A DNA stretch of 64,000 bases from Streptomyces capitiformicae (GCF_002214185.1 NZ_CP022161.1:5027476-5091475), one strand, 5' to 3'; shown: positions 50,324 through 60,355, numbered from the stretch's first letter. The notes: a model not told the origin generated them from the letters alone. Translations and numbers: made by a program.

Positions 50324-51117
50324 CGGCCGCCGACCCCGTGGTCGAGCTGCTCGCCGCCGGTGAGCTGACCGTGCGCGGGCGCGTCCGTGAGGCGTCCAAC
50401 GCGGTGCTGTACTGCACCGTCTCGTACGAGGGCCGAGAGGCGGCCTGTGTGTACAAGCCCGTCGCCGGGGAGCGGCCACTCTGGGACTTCCCCGACGGCA
50501 CGCTGGCACAGCGGGAGGTCGCCGCGTACGAGGTGTCCGAGGCGACCGGGTGGGCGCTCGTGCCGCCCACCGTGCTGCGGGACGGCCCGTACGGGGAGGG
50601 CATGTGCCAGCTGTGGATCGAGGGGGAGCCCGGGTCGGAGCTGCTCGCGCTCGTCGACGGTGAGGAGGCGGGCGAGGGCTGGAAGGCCGTGGGGTTCGCC
50701 GAGGTCGGGGACGGGAAGACCGCGCTCCTCGTGCACGCCGACGACGAGCGGTTGCGGCGGCTCGCCGTCCTCGACGCGGTCGTCAACAACGCCGACCGCA
50801 AGGGCGGGCATCTGCTGCCGACGGGTGGCGGGCGGCTGTACGGGATCGACCACGGGGTGACCTTCAACGTCGAGAACAAGCTACGGACGTTGTTGTGGGG
50901 TTGGGCGGGGGAGTCGCTCACCGACGAGGCCGTGGCTGTGCTGGAACGGCTGCGGGACGGGCTGGGGGAGGGCGGGCCGCTGGCGGCGCGGCTGTCGCCC
51001 TTGATCACGGGGGCGGAGCTGGAGGCCACGAGGCAGCGGGTGGCTGCCCTCCTGAAAAGCGGCCGGCACCCGGAGCCCAGCGGAGAGTGGCCGGCGATCC
51101 CGTGGCCGCCGGTGTGA
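50287..51117 (+). CDS. SCO1664 family protein, PI-kinase/HipA-like fold
   Basis: 276 aa from the ATG at 50287, with GGAGGG 5 nt upstream, lying inside the DUF3090 3' end (37-bp overlap). Landmarks are EAACVYKPVAGERPLWDFP (putative nucleotide-binding Lys), LAVLDAVVNNADRKGGHLL (catalytic loop Asp/Asn) and YGIDHGVTFN (metal-binding Asp). These are the kinase signature of phosphatidylinositol kinase-related proteins. The overlap with DUF3090 suggests the two act together. Substrate unknown. Confidence 0.9.
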   Translation: MSAPERIPPRGLTAADPVVELLAAGELTVRGRVREASNAVLYCTVSYEGREAACVYKPVAGERPLWDFPDGTLAQREVAAYEVSEATGWALVPPTVLRDGPYGEGMCQLWIEGEPGSELLALVDGEEAGEGWKAVGFAEVGDGKTALLVHADDERLRRLAVLDAVVNNADRKGGHLLPTGGGRLYGIDHGVTFNVENKLRTLLWGWAGESLTDEAVAVLERLRDGLGEGGPLAARLSPLITGAELEATRQRVAALLKSGRHPEPSGEWPAIPWPPV

Positions 51118-51146
51118 GGTGCGCCTCGGCTGTGGCCGGGCGGGGT

Positions 51147-51238
51147 CGCGCCCCTCAAGGGGCGCGGGGCTCTGCCGATATGCGGCTCCGCCGCGATGGG
51201 GGTCCCCCCCCGCTCGAGCGAAGCCGAGAGTGGGGGAG
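51147..51238. repeat. REP-like element fused to a fragment of the MITE interior
   Basis: The CGCGCCCC-TCAA-GGGGCGCG hairpin (51147-51166) is followed by the CTCTGCCGATATGCGGCTCC block shared with the repeat at 48826. Then 51211-51238 is an exact reverse-complement copy of 28 bp found inside repeat copies A (1902-1929) and C (46518-46545). It fills the gap before mshC. Confidence 0.7.
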
Positions 51239-51372
51239 CGACCAGCCACACACAACCCGCGGCCGCCGTACAAGCCGTATCCCCGAGCTATTGGGCGCCC
51301 CACCCCGGCCCACCCGCGTACCCCCGAGTCACCAGGCGCCCGGCTTAGCCCCGGAGGGATCGGGTTAGGCTC

Positions 51373-52608
51373 ATGTACATGCATGCCTGGCCCGCTTCTG
51401 AGGTCCCCGCCCTGCCTGGCAAGGGCCGCGACCTCCGGATCCACGACACCGCGACCGGGAGGCTCGTCACCCTCGAGCCCGGTCCCGTCGCCCGTATCTA
51501 CGTCTGCGGTATCACCCCGTACGACGCGACCCACATGGGTCACGCGGCGACCTACAACGCGTTCGACCTCGTACAGCGCGTGTGGCTCGACACCAAGCGG
51601 CAGGTTCACTACGTCCAGAACGTGACCGACGTCGACGATCCGCTCCTGGAGCGGGCCGAGCGCGACGGCGTCGACTGGGTGGCCCTCGCCGAGAAGGAGA
51701 CCGCCCTCTTCCGTGAGGACATGACCGCCCTGCGGATGCTGCCGCCGCAGGACTACATCGGCGCTGTCGAGGCCATCCCCGGCATAGTGCCGCTCGTCGA
51801 ACGTCTCCGGGACGCCGGCGCCGCGTACGAACTCGAAGGCGACATCTACTTCTCCGTCGAGGCCGACCCGGACTTCGGCAAGGTCTCGGGCCTCGACGCC
51901 GCCGCCATGCGCCTGCTCTCCGCCGAGCGCGGCGGCGACCCGGACCGCGTGGGCAAGAAGAACCCCCTCGACCCGATGCTCTGGATGGCCGCGCGCGAGG
52001 GCGAGCCCAGCTGGGACGGCGGCTCCCTCGGGCGCGGTCGGCCCGGCTGGCACATCGAGTGCGTCGCCATCGCCCTCGACCACCTCGGCATGGGCTTCGA
52101 CGTCCAGGGCGGAGGCTCCGACCTCGCCTTCCCGCACCACGAGATGGGCGCCTCGCACGCCCAGGTGCTGACCGGCGAGTTCCCCATGGCCAAGGCGTAC
52201 GTCCACGCCGGCATGGTCGCGCTGCACGGCGAGAAGATGTCGAAGTCCAAGGGCAACCTGGTCTTCGTCTCCAAACTGCGGCGCGACGGGGTCGACCCGG
52301 CCGCCATACGGCTCACGCTGCTCGCGCACCACTACCGGGCCGACTGGGAGTGGACCGACCAGGTCCTCGAAGACGCCGTCGCGCGGCTCGACCGGTGGCG
52401 CGCCGCCGTCTCCCGTCCCGACGGGCCGCCCGCCGAGGCGCTCGTCGAGGAGATCCGAGAGGCCCTCGCGAACGATCTGGACGCCCCGGCCGCGCTCGCC
52501 GCGGTCGACCGCTGGGCCACGCTCCAGCAGGAGCAGGGCGGTACGGACGAGGCGGCGCCCGGCGTCGTATCCCGTGCCGTGGACGGGCTGCTGGGTGTGG
52601 CGCTGTGA
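51373..52608 (+). CDS. mshC: L-cysteine:1D-myo-inositol 2-amino-2-deoxy-alpha-D-glucopyranoside ligase
   Basis: 411 aa (or 409 from 51379). It is a class I tRNA-synthetase-like fold: the HIGH-equivalent [14 protein letters not shown], zinc Cys in [23 protein letters not shown] and the KMSKS motif [11 protein letters not shown]. It ligates Cys to GlcN-Ins with ATP in mycothiol biosynthesis, the actinobacterial thiol redox buffer. It is distinguished from cysteinyl-tRNA synthetase by the N-terminal [10 protein letters not shown] and the shorter C-terminus. Confidence 0.96.
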   Translation: MYMHAWPASEVPALPGKGRDLRIHDTATGRLVTLEPGPVARIYVCGITPYDATHMGHAATYNAFDLVQRVWLDTKRQVHYVQNVTDVDDPLLERAERDGVDWVALAEKETALFREDMTALRMLPPQDYIGAVEAIPGIVPLVERLRDAGAAYELEGDIYFSVEADPDFGKVSGLDAAAMRLLSAERGGDPDRVGKKNPLDPMLWMAAREGEPSWDGGSLGRGRPGWHIECVAIALDHLGMGFDVQGGGSDLAFPHHEMGASHAQVLTGEFPMAKAYVHAGMVALHGEKMSKSKGNLVFVSKLRRDGVDPAAIRLTLLAHHYRADWEWTDQVLEDAVARLDRWRAAVSRPDGPPAEALVEEIREALANDLDAPAALAAVDRWATLQQEQGGTDEAAPGVVSRAVDGLLGVAL

Positions 52609-52621
52609 CATCCTGACTCAT

Positions 52622-52653
52622 AGGGCGCCTCCTTCGACCGAAGGGGGCGCCCT
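52622..52653 (+). terminator. terminator after mshC
   Basis: AGGGCGCC (52622-52629) pairs with GGCGCCCT (52646-52653), extended inwards by CCTTCG/CGAAGG. It lies 14 bp beyond the mshC stop. The rest of the gap to 52877 carries a GACGCTGTC direct repeat but no gene. Confidence 0.75.
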
Positions 52654-52877
52654 CTTCGTTGACCCGCCGTCAGCCGGTGATCATCAGGTACAACTTCAGC
52701 AATCCGTCCGGAAATTGATGTCACGTGACAATCCGGCCGGTAACTGTCGTGACGCTGTCAAGACGCTGTCGTTCGAATGGCGAAGCACTACGGGGACCAT
52801 CGGCATGTGATGGGGTGACAGAGCCAGTTGAAAGCCGGACCGGCCAGCTGCCGGTCCCTTCGTGGAAGGGACGAACA

Positions 52878-53897
52878 GTGGCACCCCCGCACTCCTCCTC
52901 CGCACCTCACATCAGCCGGCGAAGACTGCTCGCCACGTCGGCCGCGGCCACGGCGGGCGCGCTGCTCGTCGGGGCAACGGCGGCCGGCACCGCGACGGCG
53001 GCCGACACCGCGGAGACGGCCGCCGGCACCGCGGAGACGCCCGCGAGTTCCTGGCCCGACGTCATCCCACTGCCCAACGGCTTCCGCCCCGAGGGCATCA
53101 CCATCGGCGGCGGCCCGTACGCCTATCTCGGCTCCCTCGGAGACGGCTCGATCTACCGCGCCGACCTCCGTACGGGCCAGGGCGGCATCATCTCCGCGGG
53201 CCCCGGTACGCCCTCCGTGGGGCTCAAACTCGACGGCCGGGGGCGGCTGTTCGTCGCCGGACGCGGTCAGGGCGCCCGGGTGGTCGACGTGCGCACCGGC
53301 GAGATCATCGCGTCCTACGTGCTCACCACGAAGACGCCGACCTTCGCCAACGACGTCTTCCTGACCCCGCGCAGCGCCTGGTTCACCGACTCGTTCCAGC
53401 CGGCGCTCTACGCCCTGCCGCTCGGCCGCCACGGCGCCCTGCCGGACGCGGACGAGGCCGTGACGGTCACGCTCAGCGGCGACTGGACCCAGACGCCGGG
53501 CGAGACCGTCAACGCCAACGGCATCACCAGCACCCCGGACGGCAAGGCCCTGCTGGTCGTCCAGTCCGGCGTCGGCGGCCTGCACCGCGTCAATCCCAGG
53601 ACCGGCGTGACCAAGCTCGTCGACCTCGGCGACGCCGCCCCCCTTACCAACGGCGACGGCCTGCTGCTCCTGGGACGGCGCCTCTACGTCGTACAGAACC
53701 GCCAGAACGCGATCGACATCTTCAAGCTCTCGAAGGACGGCCGCAGCGGCATCTTCGAGGGCCGCATCACGGACGCGGACTTCGACGTCCCGACGACGGT
53801 GGCCGCGTTCAAGAACCGCCTCTACCTGCCCAACGCCCGCTTCACCACAACCCCCACCCCGGACACGACGTACGCCGTTGTCGCAGTGGAACGCTGA
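52878..53897 (+). CDS. secreted SMP-30/NHL-type beta-propeller protein, Tat signal
   Basis: 339 aa from a GTG (GAAGGG upstream). The twin-arginine signal is SRRRLLATSAAATAGALL, with cleavage near ATAA. The mature part shows repeated propeller blades: GFRPEGITIGGGPYAYLGSL, GRGRLFVAGRG, TFANDVFLTPRSAWFTDSFQ, NGITSTPDGKALLVV and GDGLLLLGRRLYVVQNRQN. It is probably a sugar-lactonase-like or ligand-binding propeller; no catalytic metal set can be confirmed. In Streptomyces such proteins are sometimes mis-named superoxide dismutase. Confidence 0.88.
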   Translation: MAPPHSSSAPHISRRRLLATSAAATAGALLVGATAAGTATAADTAETAAGTAETPASSWPDVIPLPNGFRPEGITIGGGPYAYLGSLGDGSIYRADLRTGQGGIISAGPGTPSVGLKLDGRGRLFVAGRGQGARVVDVRTGEIIASYVLTTKTPTFANDVFLTPRSAWFTDSFQPALYALPLGRHGALPDADEAVTVTLSGDWTQTPGETVNANGITSTPDGKALLVVQSGVGGLHRVNPRTGVTKLVDLGDAAPLTNGDGLLLLGRRLYVVQNRQNAIDIFKLSKDGRSGIFEGRITDADFDVPTTVAAFKNRLYLPNARFTTTPTPDTTYAVVAVER

Positions 53898-53899
53898 GG

Positions 53900-53960
53900 T
53901 CACTTATAAAAACGCGCGGGGAACTGCGCGATCAACCACAACAGGCCCGCAGGTTGTCGC
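53900..53960. repeat. REP-like sequence between convergent genes
   Basis: CGCGCGGGGAACTGCGCGAT, then CAACCACAACAGGCCCGCAG, is the second common REP type in Streptomyces. It lies after the propeller gene stop and before the PAC2 gene stop, and may act as a two-way terminator. Confidence 0.5.
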
Positions 53961-53982
53961 GCAGCGTCCCCAACACAGCTGA

Positions 53983-54954
53983 TCATTCCTCGGACGATTC
54001 CTCGTCACCGGCATCCGGCCGTGGCGGTTTGGGCGGCCGCGTACGCCATGTACCGGCCCCCCCGTCACCCCCGTCAGCCGTAGCATGCCCGGTCGGCCCC
54101 GCAGGGTTCCCGCCCCCATCCCGGCGCCGCAGATACCGCTCGAACTCCCGAGCGATCGCCTCGCCCGATGCCTCCGGCAGCTCCGCGGTGTCCCGGGCCT
54201 CCTCCAGCGTCTGCACGTACTCCGCGACCTCGCTGTCCTCGGCGGCCAGCTGATCCACGCCCACCTGCCACGCACGCGCGTCCTCGGGCAGCTCGCCCAG
54301 TGGAATGCGCACGTCGATCAGGTCCTCGAGCCGGTTCAGCAGGGCCAGCGTCGCCTTCGGGTTCGGCGGCTGCGACACGTAGTGCGGCACCGCGGCCCAG
54401 AGCGAGACCGCCGGGACGCCCGCGTGCGTGCACGCTTCCTGGAGGATGCCGACGATGCCCGTGGGGCCCTCGTACTTGGTCTCCTCCAGATCCATCCGCT
54501 GCGCCAGGTCCGGGTCGGACGTGACACCGCTGACCGGAACCGGACGGGTGTGCGGGGTGTCGCCGAGCAGCGCGCCCAGGATGACGACCAGCTCCACGCC
54601 CAGTTCGTGGGCGAAGCCCAGCAGCTCGTTGCAGAACGAGCGCCACCGCATCGACGGTTCGATGCCTCGGACGAGTACGAGATCACGGGGCTTCTCGCCG
54701 CCGACCCTGACCACGGACAACCTCGTCGTCGGCCAGGTGATCTTCCGTACGCCGCCGTCCAGCCACACCGTGGGCCGGTTCACCTGGAAGTCGTAGTAGT
54801 CCTCGGCGTCCAGCGCCGCGAACACCTCGCCCTTCCACTCCTTGTCCAGGTGCGCGACCGCGGTTGAGGCGGCGTCGCCGGCGTCGTTCCAGCCTTCGAA
54901 CGCGGCCACCATGACTGGGTCGATCAGCTCGGGAACCCCCTCCAGCTCGATCAC
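53983..54954 (-). CDS. parJ: PAC2 family protein, probable ParJ
   Basis: 323 aa from the GTG at 54954 with AAGGAGG 7 nt upstream. PAC2 (proteasome assembly chaperone-like) blocks are PVMVAAFEGWNDAGDAAS, LVLVRGIEPSMRWRSF, VVILGALLGDTPHTRPVP, GPTGIVGILQ and GVPAVSLWAAVPHYV. The C-terminal about 60 residues are charged and disordered. In S. coelicolor, SCO1662 at the same position (between glpD and mshC, from memory) is ParJ, which binds ParA and influences chromosome segregation in aerial hyphae. The orthology is inferred from family and context. Confidence 0.8.
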   Translation of the reverse strand: MIELEGVPELIDPVMVAAFEGWNDAGDAASTAVAHLDKEWKGEVFAALDAEDYYDFQVNRPTVWLDGGVRKITWPTTRLSVVRVGGEKPRDLVLVRGIEPSMRWRSFCNELLGFAHELGVELVVILGALLGDTPHTRPVPVSGVTSDPDLAQRMDLEETKYEGPTGIVGILQEACTHAGVPAVSLWAAVPHYVSQPPNPKATLALLNRLEDLIDVRIPLGELPEDARAWQVGVDQLAAEDSEVAEYVQTLEEARDTAELPEASGEAIAREFERYLRRRDGGGNPAGPTGHATADGGDGGAGTWRTRPPKPPRPDAGDEESSEE

Positions 54955-55112
54955 CCAGCGCCTCCTTCCGACGTGCCCTCGCGTACGCCTCAACCTTACG
55001 GCGTGCCCAGGGGGCCTCCGCAGCCCCCTTGCACGGGGGAGTGAACGGATCAATGCCCCGTTCGCACGGCTCAAACACTCGCGGACCACAGGCGCCCTGA
55101 GTGATCGACTTC

Positions 55113-55784
55113 TCACAGCGACGACCGCAGCCACTGCTCCACGCTCGCGATATGGACCGTCGCCCACGAACGGGCGGCCTCCGCGTCGCGGTCGCGGAGG
55201 GCGGCGAGGATGGCGCGGTGTTCGTGAAGGGTGCGGCTGACGGCGTCCTCCTGGGTGAGGCCGCGCCAGATACGGGCCCGGGTGGTCGGGCCGGACAGGC
55301 CGTCGAGGAGGGAGCAGAGCACGGAGTTCCCGGAGCTCTGCACGATGCCCTTGTGGAACTCCAGGTCGCAGGCGACCAGCTCCTCCACCGACGGCTCGGT
55401 GCCCAGTTTGTCCAACTGCGCGCTCAGTGCGTCCAGTTGCTGCTCACTGATGCGCAGGGCGGCCATCGCGGTGGCCGCCGGCTCCAGGATGCGGCGTACC
55501 GCGAGGAACTCCAGGACGGTGTCGTCGCGGTGGAAGTCCACGACGAAACTCAGCGCCTCCAGGAGGAGTTGAGGGTCCAGGCTCGTGACATAGGTGCCGT
55601 CGCCCTGTCGTACGTCCAGGATGCGGATCAACGACAGGGCGCGCACCGCCTCGCGCAGGGAGTTGCGGGACAGCCCGAGATCGGCGGCGAGCTCGCTCTC
55701 CTTGGGCAGGCGGTCGCCGGGGCGCAGCGCGCCGGAGACGATCATCCCCTTGATCTTCTCGATCGCCTCGTCAGTGACTGCCAT
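55113..55784 (-). CDS. FadR-subfamily GntR regulator
   Basis: 223 aa from the ATG at 55784 (AGGGAGG upstream). Winged HTH: RLPKESELAADLGLSRNSLREAVRAL. The FCD effector domain carries metal-binding His/Asp (VVDFHRDD, CDLEFHKGIVQSSGN, LHEHRAILAALRDRD). It sits 145 bp downstream of glpD on the same strand. A 15-bp perfect palindrome immediately upstream of its start suggests autoregulation. The ligand is probably a small carboxylate. Confidence 0.9.
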   Translation of the reverse strand: MAVTDEAIEKIKGMIVSGALRPGDRLPKESELAADLGLSRNSLREAVRALSLIRILDVRQGDGTYVTSLDPQLLLEALSFVVDFHRDDTVLEFLAVRRILEPAATAMAALRISEQQLDALSAQLDKLGTEPSVEELVACDLEFHKGIVQSSGNSVLCSLLDGLSGPTTRARIWRGLTQEDAVSRTLHEHRAILAALRDRDAEAARSWATVHIASVEQWLRSSL

Positions 55785-55804
55785 GGCGGCCCTCCCTGTC
55801 GTTC

Positions 55805-55819
55805 AGACATCCGATGTCT
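55805..55819. promoter_or_regulatory. perfect 15-bp palindrome AGACATCCGATGTCT
   Basis: AGACATC-C-GATGTCT, 21 bp upstream of the FadR-type regulator start. This spacing and sequence type suits a FadR-like dimer and autoregulation. Confidence 0.6.
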
Positions 55820-55928
55820 CAGGCCATTATGGGGCCTCCATCAGCGCCTTTACACGACAAAGGAAAGGGACGGCTCCACCGGCCCATGGATGTGCAGCCG
55901 CCCCCTTGGCCTACTGGGGCCTACTGTC

Positions 55929-57545
55929 CTACTTCTTGTCGAGCAGGTCCTGGACCTTCGCGCGGACCTCGTCCGTCGCCAGCCCCCGGATCGTCAACGT
56001 CGTACGCCGCCGCAGCACATCGTCGACCGTCTCGGCCCACTCGGTGTCCCGCGCGTACACGACCTGCGCCCATATCTCCGGCGCGTCGGGGTGCACCCGC
56101 TCACCGAGCTCGGGGTTCTCGTTGGCGAGCCGAGCGATGTCGAAGGCCAGCGACCCGTAGTGCGTGGCCAGATGCCGCGCGGTGTCGGCGCCCATGCGGG
56201 GCCTGGGCGCGGGCCGGTCGACAAGCAGCCGGTGAGCGACCGCGCGCGGATTCGCGACCCCCGGAAGCGGCAGCTTCTTCGGCAGCCTGGAGACCGGCTC
56301 GAAGTCCTCACCCAGCGGGTGCCCCGGCAGCGCCTCCAGCTTCTTCATGATCGTGCGCCCGATGTGCCGGAAGGTCGTCCACTTGCCGCCGGCCACGGAC
56401 AGCATCCCGCCCCGACCCTCGGTGACGACCGTCTCCCGCTTGGCCTTCGCCGTGTCCCCGGGCCCACCCGGCAGCACCCGAAGACCCGCGAAGGCGTACG
56501 TGATCAGACCACGGTCGAGCTGCTGGTCCCGGATCGAGAACGCGGCCTCGTCCAGGATCTGAGCGATGTCCTTGTCGTTGACGGCGACGTCCGCCGGGTC
56601 GCCCTCGTACACCTCGTCCGTCGTACCGAGCAGCAGCATGTCCTCCCAGGGGAGGGCGAAGGTGATGCGGTACTTGTCGATGGGGGTGGCGAGCGCGGCT
56701 TTCCACGGGGAGGTCCGCTTCAGGACGAGGTGCGCGCCCTTGGACAGCCGGATGGACGGCGCGGCGTTCGGGTTCTCCATCCTGCGCAGGTGGTCGACCC
56801 ACGGCCCGGTCGCGTTCAGCACCAGCCGCGCGTCGACCCCGAACTCGTCACCGGAGAGCCGGTCGCGCAGCTCGGCACCGGTCACGCGCCCCTTGGTGAA
56901 GCGCAGCCCGGTGACCTCGGCGTGGTTCAGTACGACCGCCCCGGACTCGACGGCCGCGCGGACCGTCATCAGGGCCATCCGGGAGTCGTTCATCTGGTCG
57001 TCGCCGTACACGGCCACGGCCTTGAGGTTCTTGGTGCGCAGCTCGGGCACGTCCTGCGCGGCCTTCGCCGGCGACAGCAGGTGTCCGACGCCGTCACCGA
57101 ACGCGGAGAGCGCGGAGTAGGCGAAGACGCCCGCCCCGAGCTTCGCCGCGCCGTGCGGCCCGCCCCGGTACACGGGGAGGTAGAACGTGAGCGGGTTCGC
57201 GAGATGGGGGGCCACCTGGCGGGAGACCGCTCGGCGCTCGAAGTGGTTCTCCGCCACCAGCTTCACCGCGCCGGTCTGCAAGTAGCGCAGACCGCCGTGG
57301 AGCAGCTTGGAGGAGGCGGAGGAGGTGGCGCCGGCGAAGTCACCGGCGTCGACCAGCGCCACCCTGAGCCCGGACTGCGCGGCGTGCCAGGCGGTGGATA
57401 TGCCCAGGATGCCGCCGCCGATCACGAGGAGGTCGTACGACGCCTTGGAGAGCTGCTCCCGGGTCTCGGCACGGCTCGGGTTCGAGCCGGACGCCGGGCG
57501 CGTCCCCAGGGCAGGCAGGGCTTGCAGGGTGGACTGACTGGTCAT
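55929..57545 (-). CDS. glpD: glycerol-3-phosphate dehydrogenase (FAD, aerobic)
   Basis: 538 aa. FAD site DLLVIGGGILGISTAWHAAQSG; ATSSASSKLLHGGLRYLQTG is the GlpD family loop. LNATGPWVDHLR, LPWEDMLLLGTTDEVYEGDP and SVAGGKWTTFRHIG follow, with a C-terminal DAO domain (SLAFDIARLANENPELGERV). It oxidises glycerol-3-phosphate to dihydroxyacetone phosphate at the membrane, feeding electrons to menaquinone. Last gene of the glpF-glpK-glpD operon, 66 bp after glpK. Confidence 0.95.
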   Translation of the reverse strand: MTSQSTLQALPALGTRPASGSNPSRAETREQLSKASYDLLVIGGGILGISTAWHAAQSGLRVALVDAGDFAGATSSASSKLLHGGLRYLQTGAVKLVAENHFERRAVSRQVAPHLANPLTFYLPVYRGGPHGAAKLGAGVFAYSALSAFGDGVGHLLSPAKAAQDVPELRTKNLKAVAVYGDDQMNDSRMALMTVRAAVESGAVVLNHAEVTGLRFTKGRVTGAELRDRLSGDEFGVDARLVLNATGPWVDHLRRMENPNAAPSIRLSKGAHLVLKRTSPWKAALATPIDKYRITFALPWEDMLLLGTTDEVYEGDPADVAVNDKDIAQILDEAAFSIRDQQLDRGLITYAFAGLRVLPGGPGDTAKAKRETVVTEGRGGMLSVAGGKWTTFRHIGRTIMKKLEALPGHPLGEDFEPVSRLPKKLPLPGVANPRAVAHRLLVDRPAPRPRMGADTARHLATHYGSLAFDIARLANENPELGERVHPDAPEIWAQVVYARDTEWAETVDDVLRRRTTLTIRGLATDEVRAKVQDLLDKK

Positions 57546-57611
57546 GTCGGGTTCTTACTCCTCATCAGAGCTTCGAGATCAGAGCTTCCTGGGCTCTCTC
57601 GTCAGCTCTCG

Positions 57612-59150
57612 TCAGTGCTCGTCTTCGATCCAGCCCATGGTCCGCTCGACGGCCTTGAGCCAGCTCTTGTACTCACGGTCGCGGGTCTCCGCGTCCATGC
57701 GGGGGGTCCACTCGGCGGCCCGGCGCCAGTTGGCGCGCAGGTCGTCGGTGCTGGTCCAGAAGCCGACGGCGAGACCGGCGGCGTAGGCGGCGCCGAGGCA
57801 GGTGGTCTCGGCGACCATCGGGCGCACCACGGGGGCGTCCAGGAAGTCCGAGAGGGTCTGCATCAGCAGGTTGTTGGAGGTCATGCCGCCGTCGACCTTG
57901 AGGGCCGCGAGCTCGACGCCGGAGTCCTTCGTCATGGCGTCGGTGATCTCACGGGTCTGCCAGGCCGTGGCCTCCAGGACGGCACGCGCGAGGTGCGCCT
58001 TGGTGACGTACCGGGTCAGGCCGGCGATCACACCGCGGGCGTCGGAGCGCCAGTACGGGGCGAACAGACCGGAGAAGGCCGGCACGAAGTAGGCGCCGCC
58101 GTTGTCCTCGACCGAGAGCGCGAGGGTCTCGATCTCGGCGGCCGTGGAGATGAGTCCCATCTGGTCGCGCATCCACTGCACCAGTGAACCGGTGACGGCG
58201 ATCGAGCCTTCCAGCGCGTAGACCGGCTTCTGGTCGCCGATCCGGTAGCCGACGGTCGTCAGCAGGCCGGAGTAGGAGTTGATGATCTTCTCGCCGGTGT
58301 TCATGAGCATGAACGTGCCGGTGCCGTACGTGGACTTGGCCTCGCCCTCGGCGAAACAGGTCTGGCCGAACAGGGCCGCCTGCTGGTCGCCGAGCGCGGA
58401 GGCGACCGGGATGCCGCCGAGCAGGTCGCCCAGCTTGCCGCCGGTGATCTCCCCGTACACCTCGGCGGAGGAGCGGATCTCCGGCAGCATCGACAGCGGG
58501 ACGCCGATGGACTCGGCGATCTTCTCGTCCCACTGCAGGGTGTGCAGGTTCATCAGCAGGGTGCGGGAGGCGTTGGTGACGTCGGTGACGTGGTGGCCGC
58601 CGTTGACACCGCCGGTCAGGTTCCAGATGACCCAGGTGTCCATGGTGCCGAAGAGGATGTCGCCGGCCTCGGCGCGCTCACGCAGACCCTCGACGTTGTC
58701 CAGGAGCCAGCGGGCCTTCGGACCGGCGAAGTAGGAGGCCAGGGGCAGACCGGTCTCACGGCGGAAACGGTCCTGCCCGACGTTGCGGCCGAGCTCCTTG
58801 CAGAGGGCGTCGGTGCGGGTGTCCTGCCAGACGATGGCGTTGTGGACGGGCTCACCGGTGTTCTTGTCCCACAGCAGCGTGGTCTCGCGCTGGTTGGTGA
58901 TGCCGATGGCCTTGATGTCGTCGCGGGTGATGCCGGCCTTCTCGATGGCCCCGGCGACGACCTCCTGGACGTTGGTCCAGATCTCGGTGGCGTTGTGCTC
59001 GACCCAGCCCGGCTTCGGGAAGATCTGCTCGTGCTCCTTCTGGTCGACGGAGACGATACGGCCGTCCCGGTCGAAGACGATGCAGCGGCTGGAGGTGGTG
59101 CCCTGGTCGATCGCGGCGATGAACGGTCCGGCGGTGTGGGCGTCGGTCAC
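57612..59150 (-). CDS. glpK: glycerol kinase
   Basis: 512 aa from the GTG at 59150. An ATG at 59171 is rejected because the AGGAG ribosome site lies within the extra codons. FGGY-family kinase: [58 protein letters not shown] (active-site region), [27 protein letters not shown] and [13 protein letters not shown]. It phosphorylates glycerol entering through GlpF. Middle gene of the operon. Confidence 0.96.
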   Translation of the reverse strand: MTDAHTAGPFIAAIDQGTTSSRCIVFDRDGRIVSVDQKEHEQIFPKPGWVEHNATEIWTNVQEVVAGAIEKAGITRDDIKAIGITNQRETTLLWDKNTGEPVHNAIVWQDTRTDALCKELGRNVGQDRFRRETGLPLASYFAGPKARWLLDNVEGLRERAEAGDILFGTMDTWVIWNLTGGVNGGHHVTDVTNASRTLLMNLHTLQWDEKIAESIGVPLSMLPEIRSSAEVYGEITGGKLGDLLGGIPVASALGDQQAALFGQTCFAEGEAKSTYGTGTFMLMNTGEKIINSYSGLLTTVGYRIGDQKPVYALEGSIAVTGSLVQWMRDQMGLISTAAEIETLALSVEDNGGAYFVPAFSGLFAPYWRSDARGVIAGLTRYVTKAHLARAVLEATAWQTREITDAMTKDSGVELAALKVDGGMTSNNLLMQTLSDFLDAPVVRPMVAETTCLGAAYAAGLAVGFWTSTDDLRANWRRAAEWTPRMDAETRDREYKSWLKAVERTMGWIEDEH

Positions 59151-59258
59151 GGTGTGCTCCTGAAGGTTCAACTGGTCAACGGGCTGTACGTACGGCGCGT
59201 GCTGAGCGTTCCGTAGGACTGCGGCTCTGGCGGCCGGCGGCTGGCGGCTCTGGTGCTC

Positions 59259-60059
59259 TTAAGCGAATGCGACGTTGTAGACGCCTGCCGCGATGGCTGC
59301 GCCGATCAGGGGACCGGCCACCGGGATCCAGGCGTAGCTCCAGTCGGAGCCGCCCTTGCTGGGCAGGGGGAGCAGGGCGTGGACGATACGCGGACCGAGG
59401 TCGCGGGCCGGGTTGATCGCGTAGCCGGTCGGGCCGCCGAGGGACAGACCGATGGAGACCACGACGAGAGCGGTGACCAGGGCGCCGAGGGTGCCGAGAC
59501 CCTTGCCGCTGTCGTTGAGGCCCTGGGTGAGGACCGCGAGGACGAGGACGACGGTGCCGATGACCTCGGTGGCGATGTTCTGCGCCGCGTTCCGGATCTC
59601 CGGGCCGGTGGAGAAGATGCCGAGCACCGGGCCGGCGCCGGTCTCCCGCGCCTCGACGGCCTTGGCCTTGGTGGACTCCGCGCCCGGACCGCCGACGATC
59701 TCCTTGTCGGTGAGGTGGGCGTGGAACTGGCCGTAGTAGGCGATCCAGACCAGAGCGGCGCCGATCATCGCGCCGAGGAGCTGCCCGCCCCAGTAGGTGG
59801 GGACCTGGCTCCAGTCGATGCCGTCGTTCTTGAGCGCGAGCGCGAGGGTCACGGCCGGGTTCAGGTGGGCGCCGGAGAGCGGCGCGGAGGTGTAGACGGC
59901 CGTCAGAACGGCAAAACCCCACCCGAAGGTGATGGCGAGCCAACCGGCGTTACGGGCCTTGGAAGCCTTCAGCGTGACGGCGGCGCACACGCCACCGCCG
60001 AGCAGGATGAGTATGGCGGTACCGATGGTCTCGCCGATGAAGATGTCGGAGCTGGACAC
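59259..60059 (-). CDS. glpF: glycerol uptake facilitator (aquaglyceroporin)
   Basis: 266 aa from the GTG at 60059, with AAGGAG upstream; in-frame codons before it lie in the leader. A MIP channel with both NPA motifs: [15 protein letters not shown] and the second in [13 protein letters not shown], where the Asp after NPAR is typical of glycerol-permeable channels. Six membrane helices; the periplasmic/cytosolic loop (residues about 120-165) is long and charged. First gene of the operon, followed by glpK 108 bp later. Expected to be induced by glycerol through GylR. Confidence 0.95.
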   Translation of the reverse strand: MSSSDIFIGETIGTAILILLGGGVCAAVTLKASKARNAGWLAITFGWGFAVLTAVYTSAPLSGAHLNPAVTLALALKNDGIDWSQVPTYWGGQLLGAMIGAALVWIAYYGQFHAHLTDKEIVGGPGAESTKAKAVEARETGAGPVLGIFSTGPEIRNAAQNIATEVIGTVVLVLAVLTQGLNDSGKGLGTLGALVTALVVVSIGLSLGGPTGYAINPARDLGPRIVHALLPLPSKGGSDWSYAWIPVAGPLIGAAIAAGVYNVAFA

Positions 60060-60140
60060 CCGCGACTCCTTTGTCCTTCGTCCAGGGGAAAAGGTTCGGC
60101 CCTTGGCGCTGTGACACTGTAGCGCGTATTGCCGGTAGGT

Positions 60141-60157
60141 GTTCGACAATGTCGACC
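60141..60157. promoter_or_regulatory. candidate GylR box upstream of glpF
   Basis: GTTCGACAATGTCGACC (imperfect 17-bp palindrome with perfect core TCGACA-A-TGTCGA) lies 82 bp upstream of the glpF start. It matches the perfect palindrome upstream of gylR at 13 or more positions. The 296-bp gylR-glpF gap contains nothing else I can support. Confidence 0.65.
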
Positions 60158-60355
60158 GATGGACGGGAGTCTTGCTCTGGCGTCACGGGTGCGTCAAGAG
60201 TTGTGCTGTCGAAAACACGATCGTTACTGAGCGATCGGCCCCGTCGATCTCGAAGGGGCGCGGAAAGGGGCGGAAAGGGCGGAACGGGTACGCCGGAAAG
60301 GGCCGTGACGCCCAGTGCGCCCCGGCCCTCCTCGTGGCAGCTCGGAACCGCCCGG

